DNA of 64,000 nucleotides, taken from the NCBI RefSeq assembly GCF_021532625.1, contig NZ_JAKGAR010000003.1, positions 434,001-498,000 of the forward strand. The letters are read 5' to 3'. Position numbers and translations under genes: made by a program. This DNA is from Octadecabacter algicola (GTDB lineage Bacteria > Pseudomonadota > Alphaproteobacteria > Rhodobacterales > Rhodobacteraceae). The notes under the pieces were generated by a model. That model saw only the letters and a list, made by a program, of their open reading frames with translations. It was not told where the DNA came from and made no database searches. Positions 41,669 to 51,539 of the stretch are shown in pieces (positions within the stretch are counted from its first letter, which is position 1; every line of letters starts with the position of its first letter).

Positions 41669-44600
41669 CGCATAACGACGCAACGCTACGCCAGATCGAA
41701 GCAGCAGACCCTACCCAGTCCACTTGGCTTTCAGCCAATGCCGGATCAGGCAAGACGCGCGTCCTCACCGACCGCGTGGCTCGTTTGTTGCTGGGAGGGA
41801 CACGGCCGGAGAATGTGTTGTGCCTAACCTACACCAAGGCGGCGGCGTCCGAGATGCAGAACCGCCTTTTCAAAAGACTGGGTGAATGGGCAATGATGCC
41901 CGATCAAGAGTTGCGACAACAACTGATTGATCTGGGCGGGACGACCTCGGTTTCAGACGATTATCTCGGTCAGGCGCGGACGCTTTTTGCCGCCGCCATC
42001 GAAACGCCTGGCGGATTGAAGATCCAAACAATCCATTCGTTTTGTGCAGGCGTTCTGCGACGCTTCCCGTTAGAGGCTGAGGTGAGTCCGCAGTTCAAGG
42101 AAATGGAAGACCGCGCTGCGCAGTTATTGCGCGAAGAGGTCTTGGATGAAATGGCGATGGGCGTTCATGCAGATGCTGTCGCGAGGTTTGCGGAACACTA
42201 CACAGGGGCGGATGTCGGCAGTTTTCTCGCGGCGATTACTGGCCGTAAGTCGGCATTTATTAGACCGCAGTCGGATGATGATTTAGCGATCAAGTTTGGC
42301 GTGCCCAAGGGCACAACACTTCAGGACGCAGTTGATGTCGGGTTTGTCGGCGGCGAAGATGGGTTGGTTGATGACCTGATCGAAGCCAGCGCGACAACGT
42401 CAAAAACCTATCAAACGTTTGCTGCGAATCTAAAGAAGCTAAATCTGGCCAACCCAGACATGGCATCTTTAGAAGGGACGTTTTCGTTGCTGCTATATGC
42501 AGCCGACAAGACAAGTAAGTCGCGTAACTGGCCTCAGTCGAAACATACAAAAGCAGTCGAGGCTTTAGCTCATCTTTCGGACGACGTTCATGCGTGGATG
42601 GACCGCACCGCCGATGCGTATGATTTCATCTGCCGCATCAACGCGCTTGAAAAAACACGAGCGTTACTAACATTCGCCGAGCCGTTTGTGCGGCTGTACG
42701 AGCAAAAGAAAACTCAACGTGCCGCATTGGATTTCGATGACCTGATCAGCAAAGCAAAGTCTCTCCTCGAAGACCCCGCATTAGCGCAATGGGTTTTGTT
42801 CCGCCTGGATGGTGGCGTGGACCACGTGCTGGTCGATGAAGCTCAAGATACATCGCCGGATCAGTGGGATATTGTGCGGCTTCTTACTCAGGAATTTTCC
42901 ACTGGAGAAGGGGCACAGCCTGAACGGCTCCGGACTGTCTTTGTCGTTGGTGACAAAAAGCAATCTATCTATTCCTTCCAAGGCGCGGACCCAGAAGGCT
43001 TTGACCGTATGCGCGATCACTTCGACGGAGAGCTTGCAAAGGTTAAGAAGCAACTTAAGACGAGCGAACTGCTCTATTCTTTCAGATCGTCAGAAGCAAT
43101 CTTACGGTTGGTGGACCAAACCTTCACAGATGAAATGTCAGAAGGATTAGGTGATGAAATCAAACATCTCGCGTTCAAGAACGACATGCCCGGACGCGTT
43201 GATGTTTGGCCCATCGTCGAGCCGTCAGATAAACCAGAAGAACGCGAATGGGATGACCCGCTGGATCTAAAAGGGCGCACCAATCATAAAGTCGTGCTGG
43301 CCCATCGGGTCGCCGCTGAGATCAAACGCATGCTGGCCGAGGAAACTTTACCGACCCAAAAGGACGGAAAATGGGGCCGACGGAGAATTACACCAGGTGA
43401 TTTTTTAATCCTTGTGCAGGGTCGCCTCAGCGGGATTTTTGAACAGATCATTTCCGCGTGTAAAGCCGCTGAATTGGAGGTTGCTGGTGCCGACAGATTG
43501 AAATTAGCTGGAGAGCTTGCCGTAAAAGACATTTCTGCCCTTCTACAATTTGTTGCTTTGCAGGAAGACAGCCTGTCACTGGCCGCTGCACTGAAATCTC
43601 CGCTATTTGGTTGGACGGAAAAACAGCTCTACGATCTTGCTCAACCTCGTCCGAAAGGGCAATCCCTATGGGAGGCGTTGCGTACATCTGGTCAACACAA
43701 AGACACACTTTCCATTTTGTACGACTTACGAAACAACGCCGATTTCTTGCGACCCTATGATCTGATTAATCGCCTGTTGGTGCGTCACAAAGGTCGCCAA
43801 AATCTACTCGCGCGTCTTGGACACGAAGCTGAAGACGGCATCGACGCGTTGCTTTCTCAGGCGCTGGGTTATGAGCAATCAGCGGTACCAAGCCTGACAG
43901 GGTTTTTGACATGGCTAGAATCCGAAGACGTTACAATCAAACGACAAATGGATTCTGCGGGGGACCGAATTCGGGTAATGACCGTTCATGGCGCCAAAGG
44001 TCTGGAAGCACCGATTGTCATTCTTCCCGATACAGGAAGTCGTGCGCGATCTCTTCGGGGAGATTTGCTTCAGTCTGATGGTGGCGTATTCTGGAAACCT
44101 AAAGCAGACGTCATGCCTCAACCTCTGCGTGACGTGCAAGAAGACATGTTGTTGGCGCAAGATCGAGAGCGACGGCGTCTTCTTTATGTCGCTATGACCC
44201 GCGCTGAAAACTGGTTGATTGTGGCTGCGGCTGGGAAGGTTGGCGAAGACCACGACTCTTGGCATTCTACAATCAGTGGTGCGATGACTCACCTAGACGC
44301 CGTTGACCATGAGGCTCCTTTTGCAACAATCAAAAGACTGTCTCGCCCCGGCTGGAACGATGGCGATCTATTCGAACAAACAGCTAATCCCCAAGGCCCA
44401 GCGCCTGAAAAAGGCTTCGGCGATGTTCTTCCGCCTGTCCCAGATCGCCAATCCACTCGATCTCCCTCGGAGTTGGGTGGCGCCAAGATCATGTCTGGTG
44501 AAACACACACCGATGCGTCTGATCTTGCGCTGGCTTGGGGAAGGATCAGTCACCTTTTACTTGAGCATTTGCCGGAGGTTAGCGGTGAAAGTCGGCGGGA

Positions 44601-45039
44601 GATTGCAGAGACTTTGGTTCAAAACCATCCAGACATAGGGCTCATTGGCGACCCAACCGAGATCATAGAGGAGGCGCTGAACCTAATTGCGCAACCCGAG
44701 CTGTCTTGGATCTTCAATTCAGGCCTCGCAGAGGTTCCGATTTCGGCCAATCTCAGTTCTCTTTCCGGAGATCGGGTCTTTGGCATCATCGATAGATTGA
44801 TCATAACCGCCACCGAAGTCGTCGCCATCGATTTCAAATCAAACCGGATAATTCCCAACACGCCCAAAGAGACTCCTGCCGGCCTGATCCGTCAAATGGC
44901 AGCCTACCGTGACGCATTGTCATTGGTGTATCCAAATCACGTAATCCGTTGCATCCTCTTGTGGACCAAATCGGGCGAAACAAGCGAACTGTCTACCAAT
45001 CAACTTGATGATGCTCTCAAAGATGTGACCACGCCTTGA
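41665..45039 (+). CDS. addA: Double-strand break repair helicase AddA
   Basis: A 1124-residue UvrD-type helicase with C-terminal nuclease. Walker A is SANAGSGKTRVLTDRV (about 21-36); TIHSFCAGVLRRFPLE is motif Ib; the Walker B region is VDEAQDTSPDQW (about 390-401); QSIYSFQGADPEGF is motif III; LLYVAMTRAENWL is motif VI near 838. The C-terminal RecB-type nuclease carries VVAIDFKSNRI near 1052. AddAB resects broken ends for RecA loading. Start and stop are standard, coupled to addB by an ATGA overlap. The trxA promoter lies over the addA stop. Confidence 0.96.
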   Translation: MTHNDATLRQIEAADPTQSTWLSANAGSGKTRVLTDRVARLLLGGTRPENVLCLTYTKAAASEMQNRLFKRLGEWAMMPDQELRQQLIDLGGTTSVSDDYLGQARTLFAAAIETPGGLKIQTIHSFCAGVLRRFPLEAEVSPQFKEMEDRAAQLLREEVLDEMAMGVHADAVARFAEHYTGADVGSFLAAITGRKSAFIRPQSDDDLAIKFGVPKGTTLQDAVDVGFVGGEDGLVDDLIEASATTSKTYQTFAANLKKLNLANPDMASLEGTFSLLLYAADKTSKSRNWPQSKHTKAVEALAHLSDDVHAWMDRTADAYDFICRINALEKTRALLTFAEPFVRLYEQKKTQRAALDFDDLISKAKSLLEDPALAQWVLFRLDGGVDHVLVDEAQDTSPDQWDIVRLLTQEFSTGEGAQPERLRTVFVVGDKKQSIYSFQGADPEGFDRMRDHFDGELAKVKKQLKTSELLYSFRSSEAILRLVDQTFTDEMSEGLGDEIKHLAFKNDMPGRVDVWPIVEPSDKPEEREWDDPLDLKGRTNHKVVLAHRVAAEIKRMLAEETLPTQKDGKWGRRRITPGDFLILVQGRLSGIFEQIISACKAAELEVAGADRLKLAGELAVKDISALLQFVALQEDSLSLAAALKSPLFGWTEKQLYDLAQPRPKGQSLWEALRTSGQHKDTLSILYDLRNNADFLRPYDLINRLLVRHKGRQNLLARLGHEAEDGIDALLSQALGYEQSAVPSLTGFLTWLESEDVTIKRQMDSAGDRIRVMTVHGAKGLEAPIVILPDTGSRARSLRGDLLQSDGGVFWKPKADVMPQPLRDVQEDMLLAQDRERRRLLYVAMTRAENWLIVAAAGKVGEDHDSWHSTISGAMTHLDAVDHEAPFATIKRLSRPGWNDGDLFEQTANPQGPAPEKGFGDVLPPVPDRQSTRSPSELGGAKIMSGETHTDASDLALAWGRISHLLLEHLPEVSGESRREIAETLVQNHPDIGLIGDPTEIIEEALNLIAQPELSWIFNSGLAEVPISANLSSLSGDRVFGIIDRLIITATEVVAIDFKSNRIIPNTPKETPAGLIRQMAAYRDALSLVYPNHVIRCILLWTKSGETSELSTNQLDDALKDVTTP

Positions 45040-45064
45040 CGACCACGTGGTGCGCTCATACTTT
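45036..45064 (+). promoter_or_regulatory. Candidate trxA promoter with internal palindrome
   Basis: TTGACG (45036-45041) and TACTTT (45059-45064) are 17 bases apart, a good sigma-70-type pair, 38 bases before the trxA start. The spacer holds the perfect ten-base palindrome ACCACGTGGT (45042-45051), a possible operator. The -35 box covers the addA stop codon. Confidence 0.45.
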
Positions 45065-45101
45065 CCGTTTCAACGAATTAATCCCTTAAAGGAGCAGCCA
45101 A

Positions 45102-45422
45102 ATGGCGACCGTAGCAGTAACAGACGACACTTTTGACGCCGAAGTTCGGAATTCCGACATTCCAGTGGTCGTAGACTTCTGGGCGGAATGGTGTGGCCCT
45201 TGTAAGCAGATTGGCCCAGCGCTCGAAGAGCTGTCGGCCGAAATGGAAGGTAAAGTCAAAATCGTCAAAGTGAACGTTGACGACAACCCGAATTCTCCTG
45301 CTCAAATGGGCGTGCGCGGCATTCCGGCATTGTTCCTGTTCAAAGGCGGCGAAGTCGTTTCCAACAAGACCGGCGCGGCACCAAAAGCTGCGCTTCAGGG
45401 TTGGATCGAAGAAAGCATCTAA
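45102..45422 (+). CDS. trxA: Thioredoxin TrxA
   Basis: A 106-residue thioredoxin that keeps cytoplasmic disulfides reduced and supplies electrons to MsrA, MsrB and ribonucleotide reductase. The active site is WAEWCGPCK with C31 and C34; the cis-proline follows in [10 protein letters not shown] near residue 72. The ribosome site AAGGAG lies just upstream of the ATG. It is downstream of addA with its own candidate promoter, and a strong intrinsic terminator follows, so it can be transcribed alone. Confidence 0.96.
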   Translation: MATVAVTDDTFDAEVRNSDIPVVVDFWAEWCGPCKQIGPALEELSAEMEGKVKIVKVNVDDNPNSPAQMGVRGIPALFLFKGGEVVSNKTGAAPKAALQGWIEESI

Positions 45423-45441
45423 ACCGGATTTATTGACTTCG

Positions 45442-45469
45442 AGGGCGTCCCAATGGGGCGCCCTTTTTT
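45442..45469 (+). terminator. Intrinsic terminator of trxA
   Basis: AGGGCGTCCC and GGGGCGCCCT form a ten-base-pair stem (one T-G pair) with an AAT loop, followed by TTTTTT at 45464-45469. It is the clearest rho-independent terminator of the window. Confidence 0.85.
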
Positions 45470-45503
45470 CATGGAACCTTGTGTCGCGCCAATTGCGTCG
45501 CCA

Positions 45504-45509
45504 TATAAT
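45504..45509 (+). promoter_or_regulatory. Candidate -10 element upstream of hslV
   Basis: A perfect TATAAT lies 24 bases before the hslV start and after the trxA terminator. A matching -35 is poor (TTGTGT, 19 bases away), and I see no clear sigma-32 (CTTGAAA/CCCCAT) promoter, which would have been expected for this heat-shock operon. Confidence 0.3.
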
Positions 45510-45533
45510 TCACAAGCAACGTAAGGACACGGC

Positions 45534-46061
45534 ATGACAACAATTATCGGTGTACGCAAAGATGACGAAGTGGTCATCGCGGGTGACGGGCAAGTGTCTG
45601 TCGGGCAAACAGTAATGAAGGGCACTGCAACAAAGGTGCGTCGTCTCACAGTCGGTGGCAGTGATGTAGTTTGCGGTTTTGCCGGTTCCACCGCGGATGC
45701 GTTTACGCTCCTTGAACGTCTTGAAAAAAAACTTGAAGCAACACCAGGTCAATTGGCACGCGCCTCAGTCGAGCTCGCCAAAGATTGGCGAACCGACAAA
45801 TATCTTCAAAAGCTTGAGGCGATGTTGATCGTGACAGATGGTAGGGACTTGTTTGTCATTACAGGTGCGGGCGACGTACTTGAACCTGAATTCGACGTTA
45901 CAGCGATCGGGTCAGGCGGAAACTTCGCGCTCGCCGCGGGGCGCGCATTGATGGATCAAGACCTAAGCGCAGAAGAAATTGCCCGCCGTTCAATGGCCAT
46001 CGCATCTGACATTTGTGTCTATACCAATGGTAATCTGACCGTAGAAAGCATCAAAGCATGA
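45534..46061 (+). CDS. hslV: ATP-dependent protease peptidase subunit HslV
   Basis: A 175-residue proteasome-like threonine peptidase. After Met removal the catalytic Thr1 is exposed ([20 protein letters not shown]), and the ADGRxx-type loop and [14 protein letters not shown] motif near residue 123 match HslV. It forms a double hexamer capped by the HslU ATPase. The stop overlaps hslU by four bases. Preceded by the trxA terminator. Confidence 0.96.
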   Translation: MTTIIGVRKDDEVVIAGDGQVSVGQTVMKGTATKVRRLTVGGSDVVCGFAGSTADAFTLLERLEKKLEATPGQLARASVELAKDWRTDKYLQKLEAMLIVTDGRDLFVITGAGDVLEPEFDVTAIGSGGNFALAAGRALMDQDLSAEEIARRSMAIASDICVYTNGNLTVESIKA

Positions 46062-47362
46062 GTGACCTAACACCCCGTGAAATCGTTTCCGAACTCGATC
46101 GTTTCATTATTGGTCAGAACGACGCAAAGCGCGCTGTCGCCGTTGCGCTGCGCAATCGGTGGCGCCGTAAACAATTGGGCGATGATCTTCGCGATGAGGT
46201 TTATCCAAAGAACATTCTGATGATTGGGCCGACAGGCGTTGGCAAAACCGAGATCTCTCGCCGCTTGGCTAAACTCGCTCGTGCGCCGTTTATTAAAGTG
46301 GAAGCGACGAAGTTTACAGAAGTTGGATATGTCGGCCGCGACGTAGAACAAATCATCCGTGACCTCGTCGAAGCGGCGATCGTAGAAACCCGCGACTATA
46401 TGCGCGAAGACGTGAAACAACGCGCACGCGAAGCCGCCGAAGCACGCGTCATCGATGCCATCGCTGGCGACGATGCACGTGAAGGCACGCGCGAGATGTT
46501 CCGCAAGAAACTCAAGACTGGCGAGCTGGATTCAACGATCATCGAACTAGAGCTGGCCGATACGTCCAACCCGTTGGGTGGTTTTGAAATTCCAGGTCAA
46601 CCGCAAGGTATGGGCGGCATGGACTTAGGCGCGATGTTTGGCAAAGCTTTGGGCGGGCGCACAACCCGCAAGAAGGTTACCGTCGCAGACAGCTACGACC
46701 TTTTGATCGCGGACGAAGCAGACAAACTTTTGGACGATGAAGCCATCACCAAAAAGGCGCTTGAGGCTGTTGAACAAAATGGCATCGTTTTCCTCGATGA
46801 GATTGACAAGGTCTGTCGTAACTCTGACGCTCGTGGAGCTGATGTATCCCGCGAAGGTGTTCAGCGTGACCTATTGCCCTTGATCGAAGGCACCACGGTC
46901 AGCACCAAACATGGATCCGTTAAAACGGACCACATCCTGTTTATTGCAAGCGGTGCATTTCATATTGCGAAACCGTCCGACCTCCTGCCGGAATTGCAAG
47001 GCCGTCTCCCGATCCGCGTAGAATTGCGGGCCCTAACCGAAGACGATTTTGTTCGTATCCTTACGGAAACCGACAATGCGCTGACGCGCCAATACACAGC
47101 GCTCATGGGGACTGAAGAAGTCACTGTTTCGTTTAACGATGACGGTATCGCTGCCCTTGCGCGGATCGCGGCGGAAGTAAACGAAAGCGTAGAAAACATC
47201 GGAGCGCGGCGTCTTTACACGGTTATGGAACGGGTCTTTGAAGACCTATCATTCAATGCGCCGGATCGAGGCGGAGAAGCGATTGAGGTAGACGCTGCAT
47301 TCGTCGAAGAACATCTTGGTGAACTTGCACGGTCTACCGACATAAGTCGTTACGTACTTTAG
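46058..47362 (+). CDS. hslU: ATP-dependent protease ATPase subunit HslU
   Basis: A 434-residue AAA+ unfoldase of the HslVU (ClpYQ) protease. The start [20 protein letters not shown] is family-typical; Walker A is [13 protein letters not shown] (about 57-69), followed by the [15 protein letters not shown] pore-loop region; Walker B is [11 protein letters not shown] near 243; the C-terminal [11 protein letters not shown] and the RYVL end, which docks into HslV, are present. The insertion domain between them contains [20 protein letters not shown]. Confidence 0.97.
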   Translation: MSDLTPREIVSELDRFIIGQNDAKRAVAVALRNRWRRKQLGDDLRDEVYPKNILMIGPTGVGKTEISRRLAKLARAPFIKVEATKFTEVGYVGRDVEQIIRDLVEAAIVETRDYMREDVKQRAREAAEARVIDAIAGDDAREGTREMFRKKLKTGELDSTIIELELADTSNPLGGFEIPGQPQGMGGMDLGAMFGKALGGRTTRKKVTVADSYDLLIADEADKLLDDEAITKKALEAVEQNGIVFLDEIDKVCRNSDARGADVSREGVQRDLLPLIEGTTVSTKHGSVKTDHILFIASGAFHIAKPSDLLPELQGRLPIRVELRALTEDDFVRILTETDNALTRQYTALMGTEEVTVSFNDDGIAALARIAAEVNESVENIGARRLYTVMERVFEDLSFNAPDRGGEAIEVDAAFVEEHLGELARSTDISRYVL

Positions 47363-47399
47363 CGCTTTCTTGTTCGTCGCGATCGGCGGATAAGGCCTT

Positions 47400-48629
47400 A
47401 TGGCCGAAAGCGGATACCTAGCATTTATCAGACAGAACGCTCCCTTCCTTGCGACGGGGGCGTTGTTGTCGTTTCTCTCGAGCTTTGGGCAAACCTTCTT
47501 TATCTCGATCTTCGGTGGTGAAATTCGAGAGGCATACGGTCTTAGCAATGGCGATTGGGGTTTGATCTACATGATCGGTACCGGCGCCTCAGCAGCTGTG
47601 ATGGTTTTCGCGGGTGGATTGGCGGATCGGTTTCGGGTCAGGCAGTTGGGGATCACTGTTATTCTGCTGCTGGGGCTTTCATGTACCTTAATGGCTCTCA
47701 ACCCTGTAGCTGCTCTTCTTCCCGTTTTGGTATTCTTCTTAAGATTCTTCGGCCAAGGCATGACGACCCAAGTTGCAACAGTTGCAATGGCACGTTGGTT
47801 TGTCGCGGCGCGCGGTCGTGCGTTGGCTGTCGCTGCAATGGGTTACATGCTCGGCGAAGCGACCCTACCGCTTTTGATGGTCTGGATGAAATCCATTGTT
47901 GATTGGCGTTTCATCTGGCTGGGATGTGCTTTGTTTTGCGTCGCGATGATGCCGGTATTGTTCGCCCTCCTACGCCTTGAGCGCACACCACAGGCTATTT
48001 CATCCTCGGAACAAACAGCAGGGCTTTTCGGTCGGCACTGGACGCGTGCAGAAGCCCTACGTCACCCTGTGTTTTGGGCGATGGCCCCAGCCGTTATGTC
48101 ATTCTCGGGTTTTGGAACTGCATTTTGGTTTCACCAAGTTCATTTTGCTGAAATCAAAGGCTGGACACATCTTTCATTGGTCGCGATCTTTCCGCTCGGC
48201 ACAGTTACCGTCTTTCTGTCTACAGTGTTCTATGGCTGGGCAGTTGATCGGATCGGCGCTGTTAGATTGCTACCGTTCTACCTCATCCCCTATGCATTCG
48301 CGTTTGTCTTACATTGGTACGCGCCCAGCTTGGTCTGGACTGCAGTTGCGATTGTCCTAATGGGCGCGGCTGGCGGGGGACAAGCGACCTTGTTGAATGC
48401 CTGTTGGGCAGAGTTCTTTGGGACACGCCACCTTGGATCCATTAAAGCAACCACAATGGCACTGATGGTTCTTGGGTCTGCACTCGGCCCGGGCGTGAGT
48501 GGTTGGCTCATCGACAATGGCGTCGGCTTTGAAGTTCAGATGCTCGGCTACGCGGCAACGTTCTTCGGAGCGGCTGCTTTATTACTCTATCCTGTATCAG
48601 TCGCGCGGCGTTCAGCGGCTTCGTCTTAG
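47400..48629 (+). CDS. MFS transporter
   Basis: A 409-residue major facilitator superfamily permease with about twelve hydrophobic segments. The A-like loop motif is GGLADRFRVRQLG near residue 76 and its second copy GWAVDRIGAVRLLPFYL lies near 280. The sequence style resembles drug or small-organic-acid antiporters; the substrate is unknown. It starts 38 bases after hslU and could be read from that operon. Its last 18 bases overlap the convergent Smr gene. Confidence 0.86.
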   Translation: MAESGYLAFIRQNAPFLATGALLSFLSSFGQTFFISIFGGEIREAYGLSNGDWGLIYMIGTGASAAVMVFAGGLADRFRVRQLGITVILLLGLSCTLMALNPVAALLPVLVFFLRFFGQGMTTQVATVAMARWFVAARGRALAVAAMGYMLGEATLPLLMVWMKSIVDWRFIWLGCALFCVAMMPVLFALLRLERTPQAISSSEQTAGLFGRHWTRAEALRHPVFWAMAPAVMSFSGFGTAFWFHQVHFAEIKGWTHLSLVAIFPLGTVTVFLSTVFYGWAVDRIGAVRLLPFYLIPYAFAFVLHWYAPSLVWTAVAIVLMGAAGGGQATLLNACWAEFFGTRHLGSIKATTMALMVLGSALGPGVSGWLIDNGVGFEVQMLGYAATFFGAAALLLYPVSVARRSAASS

Positions 48630-49202
48630 GTAGACGTAGTATGCACCTTGTCCACCGTGGCGGATGTGACTTTCAGTAACCTGCATCACCAACCCAGCCA
48701 ATGGCGCCATCTTGAGCCACTGAGGGACCTGATGGCGTAGCACGCCAAATTTCGTAGGTATCGGACCGCCATCGTCCCGATTTTTCCCTTTACCCGTAAT
48801 AACCAAAACTAAACGATGCCCCGCGCTTGCGGACCGCAATATAAATCCAGTCAAGGCGGGATGCGCTTGCGCCATGGTCATCCCATGCAGGTCAATTCGC
48901 GCATCAGGCTTAAGCTTACCCCGTTTCATCCGTCCATATGCTTTGTTGTCCATCTGAACCGGGTCGGAACGTAACTGCTGCCCAAGCGACGGCAACAAAT
49001 CATGGTCGCCCTTGTGATCTACGGATTGACCAACCTTGAACGCGGGTATCGGGCGCGGCGCTCGGTTACTTATTTCTGGCATAGGTTTGATCGGTGCAGC
49101 GCGCACCAATTTGGAAACCGGCTTTTGCAGGGCCTCTGTACGTTTCGCGACAGTTTCCCAAAGCGCGCGTTCTTCAGCCGACACGTTTCTGGCTTTTTTC
49201 AT
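48612..49202 (-). CDS. Smr/MutS2-domain protein
   Basis: A 196-residue protein whose C-terminal half (about 97-185) is a Smr domain: ARIDLHGMTMAQAHPALTGF, then the HRLVLVITGKGKNRDDGG stretch, and the GGQGAYYVYLRRSR end. Smr domains are nucleases or nicking enzymes of the MutS2 type; stand-alone Smr proteins may act in mRNA decay or ribosome rescue. The N-terminal half is basic and low in order. It overlaps the mltA stop by four bases on the same strand and overlaps the convergent MFS gene by 18 bases. Confidence 0.86.
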   Translation of the reverse strand: MKKARNVSAEERALWETVAKRTEALQKPVSKLVRAAPIKPMPEISNRAPRPIPAFKVGQSVDHKGDHDLLPSLGQQLRSDPVQMDNKAYGRMKRGKLKPDARIDLHGMTMAQAHPALTGFILRSASAGHRLVLVITGKGKNRDDGGPIPTKFGVLRHQVPQWLKMAPLAGLVMQVTESHIRHGGQGAYYVYLRRSR

Positions 49203-50218
49203 TCGATAATGTCCGGCAAAAGCGCATTTGCGGTTTGGATAGGCATAAGAACGATCATGCGTCCGCCATCTTTGATGCGGCCAGCATCACGGCCTGCCTG
49301 ATCGCCAGTCCCAAAAAAGATATCAGCCCGTTGCGCGCCTCTGATTGCGGAACCCGTATCTTGGGCAACCATCAGACGGTTCAGTGGATTATCACCACTC
49401 TTTTCAATCCAGACCGGCGCGCCGTATGGGACATAACTGGGATCAATCGCAACAGTTCGCATTGGCGTGACACTTCGGTTCATAGCGCCTAGTGGTCCGA
49501 GCTCTGGTGGAACTTCATTGACCTCTCGAAAGAAGACATAGCTTTCATTTGCCCACAAAAGTTGGCGACCCTCTTCGCCATTGTTGCGAACCCAATTGCG
49601 GATCACATCTGCGGAAACCTGGTGAGGTTGGTAAATCCCACGTGCAACAAGCTCCATCCCTACGGAAGAATATTCTCGGCCATTTGCGCCGCCATAACCA
49701 ACACGAATGACGTCACCGGTATCGAGTTTCACACGGCCAGAACCCTGTACCTGCAAAAAGAACACGTCTACCGGATCATCGATCCACGCGATTTCAAGGC
49801 CCATGCCATCAAAGGCATTGGTTTCTTCGATCTCCCGTCGTGACATCTGGCCAGGAACCGGGGGCAGCCGATAAAGTGGATACTGATATGGCCCACCACG
49901 ATTCAGTGACCCTCTTAGCTCTGGTTCAAAATAACCCGTAAACAGCGCGTCGTTTCCGTCATCGATCATCACCGGCGTAAAAAACCGCTCGAAAAATGCT
50001 TTGGGGTTTTGTCCAGAACCTGCAACTGCGCAAAGCGATGCCCAGTTTGGATCCTTCATGTCGCCACAAGTGCTGAGAAAAACATCCATCGCAGCAGAAT
50101 GGTCATCATCTGACCAACCCGAAAGATCATCGAAATTCAACAGTTGATAGGTCGGGTTTGCCATCGCACCCTCCGCGGTGAAGAGCGACAGCCCGACGAC
50201 GGCCGCTTTCAGTTTCAT
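49199..50218 (-). CDS. mltA: Membrane-bound lytic murein transglycosylase A
   Basis: A 339-residue MltA-family lytic transglycosylase with a signal peptide (MKLKAAVVGLSLFTAEGAMA). The MltA domain is visible as LFTGYFEPELRGSLNRGG near residue 88, VDVFFLQVQGSGRVKLDTG near 148, and the 3D domain AQDTGSAIRGAQRADIFFG near 290, where the family catalytic aspartate resides. It cuts peptidoglycan glycan strands into anhydro-muropeptides, feeding the recycling route. I see no lipobox cysteine, so it may be soluble periplasmic. The ATG at 50218 overlaps the Tim44-like stop by four bases. Confidence 0.92.
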   Translation of the reverse strand: MKLKAAVVGLSLFTAEGAMANPTYQLLNFDDLSGWSDDDHSAAMDVFLSTCGDMKDPNWASLCAVAGSGQNPKAFFERFFTPVMIDDGNDALFTGYFEPELRGSLNRGGPYQYPLYRLPPVPGQMSRREIEETNAFDGMGLEIAWIDDPVDVFFLQVQGSGRVKLDTGDVIRVGYGGANGREYSSVGMELVARGIYQPHQVSADVIRNWVRNNGEEGRQLLWANESYVFFREVNEVPPELGPLGAMNRSVTPMRTVAIDPSYVPYGAPVWIEKSGDNPLNRLMVAQDTGSAIRGAQRADIFFGTGDQAGRDAGRIKDGGRMIVLMPIQTANALLPDIIE

Positions 50219-50877
50219 TCGCCCGTGGCGACAAGGAACCAATTCGGGTCGCCAGTTCCCATTGTTCGGCCGAATGTCCAGACATCGCGTTGCTTTTTGA
50301 TGTCCGTTGGTGATCCTTCGATCAAATCCCCACCATTATCGTAAACGGCGGATGTACTTTCGCTCACAAATCGAACGGAGACTTCTGCGTTCTTTGATGT
50401 CGCGTCATAGTCAGCGTCCACCAATGTGGTCTCAGAAATTCCGATGAAATTGAAATCAACGCTCAGATTGCTTTTCTCACGGGATTCAATAACACCAGCA
50501 AAGGCCTCGTAGACGTCGTCTGACAGGAACGGCTTGATTTCGGATAGGTCCCCGTTTTCAAACCCAGTCAAGATCATCTCATAAGCACCGCGCGCGCCAC
50601 GGACAAATTCACGGACGTTGAAACTACGATCAGCAGATTTCATGGCAGCCAATGCGCTCGCGCTCTCGCTGTCTGCATCAACATAATCAGTGATATCTGG
50701 GTCTGGGCCACCATCAATGACCTCAAGGTCCGGTGCAGAACGACGCGATGGTGCTTGGGATGATTGCACACGCGGTTTTTCAAATCCTTCGCGAGTCCCC
50801 AACACACTGCGCAAGCGCAAGATGAGGAATATCGCAATACCTGCGAGAACCAAAAGCTGAATAACAGGCGAATTCAT
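50215..50877 (-). CDS. Tim44/TimA-like domain protein
   Basis: A 220-residue protein with one N-terminal membrane segment (about 4-22, PVIQLLVLAGIAIFLILRL), a disordered acidic region, and a C-terminal Tim44-like domain (about 75-215; FNVREFVRGARGAYEMIL, then LVDADYDATSKNAEVSVRFV, and a DVWTFGRTMGTGDPNWFLV end). It is the bacterial relative of mitochondrial Tim44, with the usual alphaproteobacterial order Tim44-mltA-smr. Function in bacteria is thought to involve protein translocation, but it is not settled. The ATG at 50877 opens at the conserved N-terminus. Confidence 0.88.
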   Translation of the reverse strand: MNSPVIQLLVLAGIAIFLILRLRSVLGTREGFEKPRVQSSQAPSRRSAPDLEVIDGGPDPDITDYVDADSESASALAAMKSADRSFNVREFVRGARGAYEMILTGFENGDLSEIKPFLSDDVYEAFAGVIESREKSNLSVDFNFIGISETTLVDADYDATSKNAEVSVRFVSESTSAVYDNGGDLIEGSPTDIKKQRDVWTFGRTMGTGDPNWFLVATGE

Positions 50878-50988
50878 GTGGGTTTCTTTCCGAATAAGGG
50901 CCGTACAAGTGGTAAACACCACCTGCCAGCCTTATGTAAGGTTGGGGATGGGCCAAGTCCACCTTACCGCGATAAATTCGGAGAGATC

Positions 50989-51471
50989 ATGCTACTTCTA
51001 TTGCTTTTTATTGGCGTTCCACTGCTTGAGATAACGTTGTTTATTCAAGTTGGCGGTGCAATTGGTTTGGGTTGGACCCTGTTTATTGTGGTCGCAACAG
51101 CAGTACTTGGGGCTTACATGGTACGCTCCCAAGGTACCCAAGCGATGACAAACTTGCGTGGTTCCTTTTCCAACCTGCAGGACCCGACTGAACATCTTGC
51201 CCACGGGGCGATGATCCTGTTTTCGGGGGCACTGTTACTGACACCTGGGTTTTTCACCGATTTTATCGGCTTTTCGCTCCTCGTTCCCGCTGTGCGGACC
51301 GCTGTTTACGGCTACATGCGCAGTCGCGTTAATGTTCAGAGTTTTCAAATGGGTCCGGATATGCGCCAGAGTAGAAGCCAAACCGACGATCACGTCATTG
51401 ATGGGGAGTTCGAACAGGTCGATCCTGAAAATTCCGAGGCGCGTGGTCCATCTGGCTGGACTAAAGATTGA
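50989..51471 (+). CDS. fxsA: FxsA family membrane protein
   Basis: A 160-residue membrane protein with the FxsA start MLLLLLFIGVPLLEITLFIQ, a VRSQGTQAMTNLRG loop, and a third segment LLLTPGFFTDFIGFSLLVP. In E. coli FxsA suppresses phage T7 exclusion by the F plasmid; its normal role is unclear. The ATG at 50989 with GGAGA just upstream is the family start; the long open frame to 50764 overlaps the divergent Tim44-like gene. A cytoplasmic acidic tail ends the protein. Divergent from Tim44-mltA-smr with a 111-base gap. Confidence 0.9.
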   Translation: MLLLLLFIGVPLLEITLFIQVGGAIGLGWTLFIVVATAVLGAYMVRSQGTQAMTNLRGSFSNLQDPTEHLAHGAMILFSGALLLTPGFFTDFIGFSLLVPAVRTAVYGYMRSRVNVQSFQMGPDMRQSRSQTDDHVIDGEFEQVDPENSEARGPSGWTKD

Positions 51472-51539
51472 GGCCCCGTCTCAGCCCTGCTACACACGAC
51501 CAGATTGAACAATAAAATTACTGACATCCGGAGAGCCAA

